From positions 113,432,734 to 113,496,733 of the forward strand of contig NW_023605305.1 in the NCBI RefSeq assembly GCF_014898055.3: 64,000 nucleotides of DNA. Direction: 5' to 3'. Position numbers and translations under genes: made by a program. The DNA comes from Talpa occidentalis (taxonomy: Eukaryota > Chordata > Mammalia > Eulipotyphla > Talpidae). The notes beneath the pieces are model-generated. The model did no database searches and was not told the origin of the DNA. It saw only the letters and a program-made list of their open reading frames with translations. Positions 56,826 to 64,000 of the stretch are shown here, one piece after another. Position 1 is the first letter of the stretch; every line of letters begins with the position of its first letter.

Positions 56826-57862
56826 AGACACGTCCATCTGCTTCCCGTCCATCAGGTGCGCAGGGCTAGGCCCGGGTCTTGGGGAGCGGGGACGAGGGAA
56901 GTCGGGGTGCTCGGGTGCGGGGCCTGGGGGGGGCTGGTAAATGCACCCCGCCCCCCACAAAACCGTGCGCACACGCCCTTAGCAACACGCGCCTGGTATG
57001 ACACCCCAACACAGAGCCACGCGCCCCACGGCAGAAGAGACGGAGGCCGGGTGGCTGGAGGCCCTCGGGGGTGCAACCCCTCCCCCACATCGCAGGGAAG
57101 GGGAAGGAACACCCTCAACTCCCCCCACACCCAGGTGGAGGAGTTGAGGGGGCGACTCTGCCACCAAGTGGCCACTTGGGCGCAGAAGGGGGAGGGGAGT
57201 CCGGGTACCCCAACAGAACGCGGCTGAACCCCTCTTTTGCCCAACTTTCCTGAAGATCGCTAGAGAAGGGGTTCTCACCGGGAGCTCCCGGCCTCACCGA
57301 CAAGGCAAGACCCCCTTTTTCTCCTCCTCGGGACCCCGGGAAGCCAACACGCACCACCCCACGGAGTCGGGGGCACGGAGGTGGGGAGTAGCCTGCGGTA
57401 TGGCCAAGGCACAAGGGCAACCTGAGCGTGCATGGCCGGGTGGGTGGCTAGCCCCGGGAAAGAGGCTCACAAGGAGCCCCCCAAAACCCCAGCACCGCCC
57501 AGGCCCCTCCAAAGTAGGAGGAGGTGGCTGGAACAACGGCCGCCAGGGTGGCGCGCACGCCCACGTGCAGCCCCCCTCCAAAGGGAGGGCCAGGCACTGG
57601 ACGTGCGCTCGCCAAGCCGAGCTGGTGGGGACCCCGCGGATAGTGCGCCCACCAGGGCGAGGCCCCCGCCCCCCCTCCAAACTAGCAGGGAGGCGGCCCT
57701 GCAGGCCCCTCTCTTCTAAACCAAGCTCGACCCCCCAAAAAACAGGCGCCTCCGAAGTGCCAAGAGCAGGTGACCCCGAGGGGAGGGGGCACAGGTCGCC
57801 ACTTGGCCTCATGCACCTGAGAGGGACAACCCAGGGCACCCCATTAGCACCACAGGACGATC
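56826..57862. other. CpG-rich block of about 1 kb interrupting the L1
   Basis: The composition changes sharply at both edges from AT-rich L1 to very GC-rich, C-rich DNA with many CpG. There are loose internal repeats: CCCCTCCAAA recurs near 57505, 57566 and 57670. Long overlapping open frames exist on both strands (for example 57294-57839 on - and 57400-57873 on +). They are low-complexity Pro/Gly/Arg-rich with no recognisable domain, so I do not call a gene. L1 sequence resumes about 1 kb further along the L1 consensus, so the block takes the place of L1 sequence of roughly equal length. It could be a CpG island, a degenerate minisatellite or an unknown element. Confidence 0.6.
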
Positions 57863-58386
57863 AAGGGACATGAAAAGATGTTGCATATAATCAGTCATTT
57901 AGGAAATGTAAATCAAAAACGCTGGCTGCAAATATGCAGAGTAGCTTTATCTGTAAGAACAAAAAGAGGAAACACCTCACTGCCGTCAACTAATGCATGA
58001 ATAATCAAAGATGTGGTATATCCATATAAGGGAATAGTATTCAGTTCCCAAAAGGAATGAAAATACCGACACAAGTATGGAAAGTATATTAAATGAAAGA
58101 ATATAGACGCAAAAGACCACATAGCGACTATTACATCTGTATGATGTCTAGAAAAGGCAAATCAGTTCGTTAGAAAGTCAATTAAAGGTTCCGGAAATTG
58201 TGCCCGGGGTGGGAATAAGCACTGCTTGCTGGGGGGCACTTGGGATCTTATGGGGTTGATAGAAATGGGCTACAATGGATCTGTGGGGATGGTTTCACAA
58301 GTCCTAATTTTGCTAAAAATAGTTGGACTATACACTTAAGTGACATTTGTGGCATAAAAATCATAAAAATCATACCTCAGTAAAAT
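57863..58386 (+). repeat. LINE-1 (L1M-type) 3' end
   Basis: 'gacatgaaaagatgttgcat', 'aggaaatgtaaatcaaaaac', 'atgtggtatatccatataag', 'atgatgtctagaaaaggcaa', 'ggactatacacttaagtgac' and 'catacctcagtaaaa' run in the order of an old L1 3' end, finishing near 58386. Confidence 0.8.
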
Positions 58387-58846
58387 GGTTTGGCATAACA
58401 AAGAGTAATAGTGTGGCCCCCAGCCACCCACTTACTGTATTTCTGTTTCTATATGATGTTATCTTCTTAAAGACTGAACCTTGCTCTTTGACTCTTAGGC
58501 TGGAGGCAATTCCAGGAAAGTTTAGCTGATATTAATCTGCCACTAATATTCTCAACCCCACAGCGGGGGAGGGGGGGCATGTATGGCTCATGTTCAGCAC
58601 CACTATGGCAGGTAGGGGGGGCGTGATACACCTTGGGGGCCTCAGAGAAGACTCTGCCACAGAGAGCCCGGGGAGCTTCATCTAAAGCTGCTAAGTGCAC
58701 AGAACAAACTGCAACTCGGGGGACTGACTAGGGTCCACCTTTCCGAAGACAGTGTGTTTGAGGCACTGGGAATCAGATCCCAAGTGGCAAGAGGAGAATG
58801 TCCATGACTTGAGCAGAGGGAAAGAAATAAAAATTGAGCTTCTAGG

Positions 58847-59188
58847 ACCTCCCCGGTGGCGCAGCAGTTGAGCGCTAGGTTGGGAAGCTGCCCGTGGCCT
58901 CTGCGGCGCCTGTTCGATCCCCGGCTGCTCCCCGGCCACCGGAGGAGGGTCCCACATGGCGCGCAGACCTCTCCTGCCGCCCGCTGCTCCCCTCAGCAGT
59001 GTACTTCGGTCCTTCTGCCTGCTCTGCTCCCCGCTCTGGTTCTGGTGAATTCTCTCACCCTCCCGCGCTTCTGACTGTACCCAGTGCTTGTATAAACAAA
59101 ACAAACAAACAAACCAGCAAACAAATAAATAAAGCATGCCTCTATTAAAAAAAATAATGATTAATTAATTAAAAATAAATAAATAAAT
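58847..59188 (+). repeat. tRNA-derived SINE (Rhin-1-like), copy 15
   Basis: GC-rich, little-diverged head ('cctccccggtggcgcagcag', 'ctgttcgatccccgg') and an unusually long A/AAAC/AAAT tail of about 100 bp. Exact duplication AATTGAGCTTCTAGG at 58832-58846 and 59189-59203. Confidence 0.92.
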
Positions 59189-59607
59189 AATTGAGCTTCT
59201 AGGTATGCTGGGTGGGGAAGGCAGTCACCATGAAACTCAGCTTCAAACGTGGAGCTGCGACCTCTGCAAATTTCTAAACATTGCAAGATGACATTTCAAG
59301 CAAGGCTTCAGGAGAGGAGAGGATGAGTTAAAGTAGACCTGGCCTCCCAGCCCAGATCCACTTAGCGTGCCACATAAAAATTCACGTTGCGCTGGGAGAA
59401 GTCTCCTCGTCTTGTCCTAGCTCACAGATCGTGGATCCCACAGCTGACGTGGTTGAAACTAGACACCACTCTTTATCTTGCTGTGGCCTTGAGGGTCCCT
59501 TTGTCTTGCTGTGCCTTGGAAGAAGGAGAGATAGAAACTGCAGGTCACCACTCTTGGGGGGCGGAGAGTGCTGGAGGAGGAGTCAACAATAGGTATGTAA
59601 TACTATT

Positions 59608-59648
59608 TCAAGGAAAAGAGGCTGAGTCAGAGGCTACAGCATATAAAT
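59608..59648 (+). promoter_or_regulatory. HSD3B1: HSD3B promoter: NR5A (SF-1/LRH-1)-like site, AP-1-like site, TATA box
   Basis: TCAAGGAAA at 59608-59616 fits the NR5A half-site, TGAGTCA at 59623-59629 is a consensus AP-1 site, and TATAAAT is at 59642-59648. With the start about 25-30 nt after the TATA box (near 59670), the NR5A site sits near -62 to -54. This is essentially where the human HSD3B2 promoter has its SF-1 element (-64 to -56). Position agreement is seen; function is inferred. Confidence 0.7.
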
Positions 59649-59669
59649 CTCCAGTCCTGCCTTTGGGAG

Positions 59670-59720
59670 ATAAGGGACTGGAACCCAGACGCTCAAGTCT
59701 AGCTTGCAACGATCTACCAG
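59670..59720 (+). other. HSD3B1: HSD3B non-coding exon 1 (predicted)
   Basis: About 50 nt between the expected start and the donor CCAG|GTTAGA at 59720/59721. Human HSD3B genes have a non-coding first exon of about 53 nt followed by a very short first intron (129 bp in HSD3B1). Here the intron would be 145 bp (to the acceptor CTCCCAAG at 59865) or 174 bp (to CTCCCCAG at 59894). The start is an estimate. Confidence 0.6.
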
Positions 59721-59865
59721 GTTAGAGCTTTCTTCTACTCTCTTTCCATTATTAGGGGGTGCTGGGGTATTAGAGGGGAAAGCAGGGGATTTTGCCAAAG
59801 TGGAGTGAAGGGAATGGGGTGTGTGAGTCTGTAACCATTCAAGAGCTCTTTTCTACCCTCCCAAG

Positions 59866-60086
59866 GGCCACCTCTAATCCAGTCTGCTCCCCAGCGATCT
59901 CAGGCGCCTGGCGAGTGTTTTTTTGACACCAAGATTTGGCCATGACTGGATGGAAATGCCTTGTGACAGGAGCAGGAGGGTTTTTGGGTCTCAGGATCGT
60001 CCGCTTGTTGGTGGAGGAGAAGGAACTGCAGGAGATCAGGTTACTGGACAAAGTCTTCAAACCAGAAATCCAGGAGGAAATTTCTA
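59866..60086 (+). CDS. HSD3B1: HSD3B exon 2 (5'UTR plus codons 1-48 and 1 nt)
   Basis: Coding part 59942-60086 (145 nt), the same coding length as human exon 2 as I remember it. Donor TCTA|GTAAGT is strong. The acceptor is probably CTCCCAAG at 59865 after a pyrimidine-rich stretch; CTCCCCAG at 59894 is the alternative and would only shorten the 5'UTR. Encodes the NAD-binding fold with the motif at residues 9-16. Confidence 0.9.
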
Positions 60087-60582
60087 GTAAGTGAAATTTA
60101 GTCCCTCTTAAGCTCTCCGTGTCAGTGTGTGGTGGTGGTGGTGGTGGGAGGGGATGGGGGAACCTGTCTATCAAATTAAATAAAGTGGCTGCTGAATCAA
60201 GGCTGATGTCGTGTCCAGAGTCAGCAGAGAAGAAATCACAGTGCTGTTGTGTAAAGGGTACTGGGCTGGCAGTCAGGAGCCTGGATTTGGGCCCTGGAGC
60301 TAGAGAGAAGGCTGCAGTCAGCCACCTTGGACTGCAGGCCTCTTTTCTTTTGATCTGGAAAACCAGTTCTCTCCTTAGCAAAAATCCTCCCATATCATGA
60401 AGATTTTTGATGGGGCAATTGCTGTGTGACATTTGCGAAAGCAACTGGAGACCTTGTCCCAAGTGCCCGGTCTTCTGAGTCTTCCTTTACTTCGGTAAAA
60501 GTAAGATAAAGGGATATAGGGCTAAGTGTGTGCTTGTGCCTCTGTGTGTGTGTGTGTGTGTGTGTGCGCACGTGCCTGCATA

Positions 60583-60643
<61 letters not shown>

Positions 60644-63600
60644 CAGAGAGAGACAGAGAGAGAGACAGGATGGGTGGAAGCTGGCATGGCAAAGGAGCCA
60701 GAGGCCAGAGGGTGACATGCATTGCTGGTCTACAGCCCATCTCTTCAACCTCAGGTCCCTGTTCTGCGTCGCCACAGGGAAGAGGCTGCAGAGCCTACTG
60801 AGCCCCTCTTTGGTCTTTCCCCAGAGCCTGCCCCCATGGTGAATACAAAGGTTGGGTTTATAGTGGGTTGAATACAAAGGTTGGCCTCACCCCCATGGGG
60901 AAGATAGGACCAGGTTGCAAAAGTAAAGCAACCTGCTGAGTCCTCTGACAAATGGGACCCAAGCTCGGATGAGACGGGGACCAAGTCTTCATTCTCTCCC
61001 ATTCCCCCCATGTGTCCCCAAACCAATGCCCTGCCCCCTCCCCAGCAGTGGGGTGTACCTGCAGGCCCTGGCACCCCAGAGATCCTGGGAACACCCCCCA
61101 GTGTCCAGAGCCCCACCTGCCGCGGACCAGCACAGCAGTAGACAATGAGGCCGTCTCAGGGTTGAGAGACTGCGCAGGGTGGTCAGGGATTCGGTTAAAG
61201 AAATGACAAACAGACACACTTCAAGAGAGAGTGTAAATCTGAGTGTGACTTTATTTTTGTTAGTGGTCAGTATATATATGTTTTTTCTAAAGGCATAGGA
61301 ACAGTGAACATCAAAGAAATCAGTTTGTTCATAGGTTTAGCTTATCATTGACAGGGCAGTGATTTATGTCCAAAATACATCTGGACCTAGCTGCATTCCT
61401 AAGTAGACAGGCTATTAACTTTCTATATTCTTGTACTAATTACTACTACTATTACCTACTTATGTTTACTCATAATTAATTGTCATAGGTAAATTTATAT
61501 TATAATGTAGTTAATATCAAAGGTACTAAAGTTAAGCACATAATAGAAAGATTATTAAACTACAATTCTATTATAACACAGTGTTTAGTAATGTTTCATT
61601 TGCATTAGCCTAATTATTAAATTACGTATGCTTTTTAATTAGCAATCAATGACCAGAAAAAGGAAAGATTTTAGAGAGACAGTTGTAGCAGAATAAAGTT
61701 TGTGGGCCTTGAGAAAGAGAGATAAGGTTCCAGGTGGTCAGCATTTCTTTTAATCATCTTTGTGGCAGCTTCTGGTGGTCGTTATCTCTTGGCAGGCATT
61801 CGGCTTCTCTGCATCTTAGGGAGTTTGCTGTTCTCCCCCTGCGCGCATGGTTCCTTGCCCACGCCGGACCTCAGGGACCATGGCAACAGCCATTAGCCCT
61901 GAGGGTCACTGCAGGGGGAGGTGCAGCACCCACCCATCACTGCTCCTCCCCATCTCTGGCTTCTGCAGACACTGTGCTGCCTTCACTCTCAGCACTATTT
62001 GCCAGGGACACTGGCAAGGAGGCTGCCGCTAGAGCGTGGCCAGCCAGATGTGCTCCCCCTTCCTGCTCCCCCTGACACCCTGCTTCAAGCCCTCCTCGCC
62101 TGAACTGTCTATGGAATTCGATTAATCTCCTTTTTGGCCTCGTTTTCTCTTACACCCCCATTCCAATCCGCGTCCTACGTGGCGGCCAGGCTACCTTCCC
62201 ACAGCACAATTTTTTATGTTTCTCCTCTTATTCCAAATCCACACATGATTCCTCATTCCCTGCAGAGTTAAATTCAAGTTCTTCCCTCTTATATCCATAC
62301 CTACCCCCCCCAAAAAAACCACGCTGAACTCCACACAACTCTCTTGGACAATGTTATGCTCCAGGCACTCTCCATTCCCTGTGGCTCAAATTCTTGGAAG
62401 GGGAGGCGGTGGAAGCAGATCTCTGCTCCTTTCAAAAAGGCGACCCTTCTGCTTTCTGAGCCTTCCACAGAATGTGCTTCCTCCCGCCCTCCCCAGTGGT
62501 GCCCTGAAGACCTGAGGGACATGCTACCACTATCAGGACACTCCTGGCCGGGCGCAGAGAGCCTTGCAATGACCCGCCCCCTGTCCACACAGAGCTGCAG
62601 GGGAAGGTGAAGCTGACATTGCTGAAAGGGAGCATTCTGGATGAACACTGTCTCAGGCAGGCCTGCCAGGGCGTCTCGGCCGTCATTCACGCCGCATCCC
62701 TCATTGACTACATGAACGTTATCCACCGAAACACCATAATGAATGTCAATGTGAAAGGTAGCGTGTCCCAGGGAGGCGGTGGAAGGATCGGGGTGTAGGG
62801 AGGAAGGGAAGAGGGGCCCTTCGCTGAGCACCTCCCCGGGCCTGTGCCAAGCGCTTTCTCTCGTGGCCACCAGCTGAGAAATCAAGGCTCGGCTCTTTCG
62901 CTGAGGAGGCTGAGGACATTAGGTGGCCAGATCGCGGCCAGACGTTCTTGAGGAGGACGTCTCCCTACTGTTGCTCCAAACAAGATGTGAGGAAACTCAG
63001 GCCCCACACTACTGCTGCCCAGCCTCCTCTGCTCCCCCGGCTGGATGCAGACCTCACAGGTGTTTCCTTGGCCATCACTGAAGCCCTCGCGTAGCGCTAA
63101 GGCATTGGTCACCTGATGAGACCAAGAACAAAGGGCCGTGTGACTTGAGGCACCAGGTCTGTCACAAGCTCCGGGCCACAGCTCCGGGCTGGACCCTGCA
63201 CAGGAGATCCTCCCATCCCAGGAATTGCCACCAGAGGGCACATTCCTCCCTGTTCTCCACCAGGCTCCAGCCCAAAGGCCAGGGCACAGCTGGGGAGTGC
63301 AAAGGGGGTGCTGATCAGCCCACTTTCTGTATCTGGGTAAACCAAGTCACAGCCCAGATTGGGGGTGGCCTTTGTAGGCAACACACAATAAGGAATGGAG
63401 CTTCTCCCCCAAACCCACTAATCAGCTGCTCAGTGACTCTCCCAAAGTCCTATTAAAAAAAAAAAAAAACAAAAGTCCTATAACAGTTTTTATTGATCCT
63501 CAAAAAACAGAGAAAAATATCCGGAATTGAGTGTAGATTTACCAGCGCTCATGGCCAAGGTGAGAACTGTCCCTGGGCTGAGATTAAGACCCCCTCACTT

Positions 63601-64000
63601 TTTGATTTCAAATAGTCTGCCTTTAATGGGATGGCAGGATGATAAATGGTATTTTTTAATATCCTAACTCAGCAAAATACTAAGTGGCAACCCTGTGTCC
63701 TTTTCCAAAAGTAAAAGATAAGACAGGTCATTGAAATCCAAAGGCCGAGAAAGTCTTGCTCCCCAGAACCCAGATGTCAGCCTCTTCTTGTGGCTGCATA
63801 TTTCCAGCCATCATGGTGTGGCCAGACCTCAGGGGCACAGGTGTACCCCTGTCGGCGACAGGACTCACCCAGTCCTGCTCATTGGGTGGGGGGCTGGGTG
63901 TCTCTGGACAGGCTGGCCTGGGTTATGACCATGTGCCCCTGCTGCAGGGACCCAGATGCTGCTGGAGGCCTGTGTCCAGGCAAGCGTGCCCACCTTCATC
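59942..64000 (+). CDS. HSD3B1: 3-beta-hydroxysteroid dehydrogenase/delta-5-4 isomerase, 5' part (three exons, codons 1-121)
   Basis: Membrane-bound NAD-dependent enzyme of ER and mitochondria that converts pregnenolone, DHEA and related delta-5 steroids to delta-4 3-ketosteroids. Joining 59942-60086, 62593-62757 and 63948-64000 gives 121 residues in one open frame. It starts '[20 protein letters not shown]', the SDR-family Rossmann motif (TGAGGFLG, residues 9-16), and continues through '[11 protein letters not shown]' and '[20 protein letters not shown]'. The human protein is 373 residues, so about two thirds of the gene, including the Tyr-x-x-x-Lys catalytic pair, lies beyond the window. The start codon has G at -3. 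The type number (1 or 2) cannot be told from this part; the symbol is provisional. Confidence 0.93.
60541..60667. repeat. Compound (TG)n-(GA)n microsatellite in HSD3B intron 2
   Basis: Two TG runs separated by CGCACGTGCCTGCATA, then a long GA run broken by several CAGAGA units, about 127 bp in all. Confidence 0.97.
61118..61928 (-). mobile_element. Solo LTR of a class II (ERV2/ERVK-like) endogenous retrovirus in HSD3B intron 2
   Basis: 811 bp beginning TGCCGCGGACCAGC and ending GGTGCAGCA (TG...CA), flanked by the exact 6-bp duplication CCCACC at 61112-61117 and 61929-61934. TTTATT near 61250 on the + strand is the reversed AATAAA, so the element is antisense to HSD3B. No viral genes remain. 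The first 14 bases are close to those of the LTR at 32050-32872 and the length is similar, but much of the interior differs. Confidence 0.87.
62110..62420 (-). repeat. L2-like LINE relic in HSD3B intron 2
   Basis: 'ccacacatgattcctcattc', 'tgcagagttaaattcaagtt', 'acaatgttatgctccaggca' and 'tccattccctgtggctcaaa' follow the reversed L2 3' region. Tentative. Confidence 0.4.
62593..62757 (+). CDS. HSD3B1: HSD3B exon 3 (codons 49-104)
   Basis: 165 nt. Acceptor 'ccctgtccacacag', donor AAAG|GTAGCG. Encodes '[20 protein letters not shown]' and '[20 protein letters not shown]' to 'IMNVNVK', matching the human order LQNKTKLTVLEGDILDE ... VNVK. Phase 1 at both ends agrees with the family. Confidence 0.95.
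62758..63947. other. HSD3B intron 3, nothing special recognised
   Basis: Unique-looking sequence with one A-tract near 63452-63470 followed by a repeated AAAGTCCTAT on both sides (63445-63454 and 63472-63481), perhaps a short duplication around the A run. No exon evidence. Confidence 0.5.
63948..64000 (+). CDS. HSD3B1: HSD3B exon 4, 5' part (codons 104-121, runs off the window)
   Basis: Acceptor 'gtgcccctgctgcag'. Encodes '[18 protein letters not shown]', identical in layout to human '[18 protein letters not shown]'. The window ends inside the exon, which in human carries most of the remaining protein. Confidence 0.95.

Noticed and set aside
57294..57873. Long overlapping open frames on both strands in the CpG-rich block
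   Set aside because: Both strands open at once with Pro/Gly/Arg-rich low-complexity products; this is a base-composition effect, so I report the block but not a gene.
1..64000. CRISPR arrays, operons, bacterial promoters or Rho-independent terminators
   Set aside because: The window is clearly mammalian nuclear DNA; spaced short repeats seen here are SINE tails and microsatellites.

Overview
The window is mammalian nuclear DNA. It has short exons with GT-AG introns, ancient mammalian repeats (MIR, L2, L1M, MLT1-like), and two recognisable gene loci in the order found on human chromosome 1p12: HAO2 followed by an HSD3B gene, both on the + strand. A young tRNA-derived SINE occurs 15 times, mostly with clear target-site duplications. 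Its head (GGCCTCCCTGGTGGCGCAG, then a GGTTCGATCCC box) and its CA/TC-rich body do not match the carnivore, horse, ruminant or whale SINEs I know. They look like the Rhin-1 type of horseshoe and roundleaf bats. A bat is therefore my best guess, from memory and not from a database comparison.

Layout. Positions 1-38,700 are gene-poor. I find no supported coding exon there, only MIR-like pieces, an MLT1-like LTR, five of the SINEs near 7.5, 11.5, 25.6, 26.4 and 28.5 kb and a sixth near 35.8 kb, a 188-bp duplication (21.0 and 22.7 kb), an L1M 3' end (23.8 kb), a 43-bp tandem repeat (24.6 kb) and a precise solo LTR (32,050-32,872). HAO2 (peroxisomal 2-hydroxyacid oxidase, 353 codons, C-terminal SRL) is complete from start to stop in seven coding exons at 38,734-50,460. 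Its 5' non-coding exon or exons were not located. From 50.5 to 59.6 kb lie MIR and L2 relics, three SINEs and a broken L1 at about 56.0-58.4 kb. The L1 carries a 137-bp foreign piece and is interrupted by a CpG-rich block of about 1 kb. HSD3B begins with a TATA box, NR5A-like and AP-1-like sites at 59.6 kb, a short non-coding exon, and coding exons at 59,942-60,086, 62,593-62,757 and 63,948-64,000. It runs off the end of the window. Its second intron holds a TG/GA microsatellite and a second precise solo LTR (61,118-61,928).

How the genes relate. HAO2 oxidises medium- and long-chain 2-hydroxy acids in liver and kidney peroxisomes. HSD3B converts delta-5 to delta-4 3-keto steroids in the ER and mitochondria of steroidogenic cells. 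They are neighbours by conserved synteny, not by a shared pathway. The most unusual feature is how recent SINEs crowd the HAO2 splice sites: one begins 23 nt after the exon 2 donor, one ends about 25 nt before the exon 5 acceptor, and exon 5 sits between two SINEs in opposite orientation.
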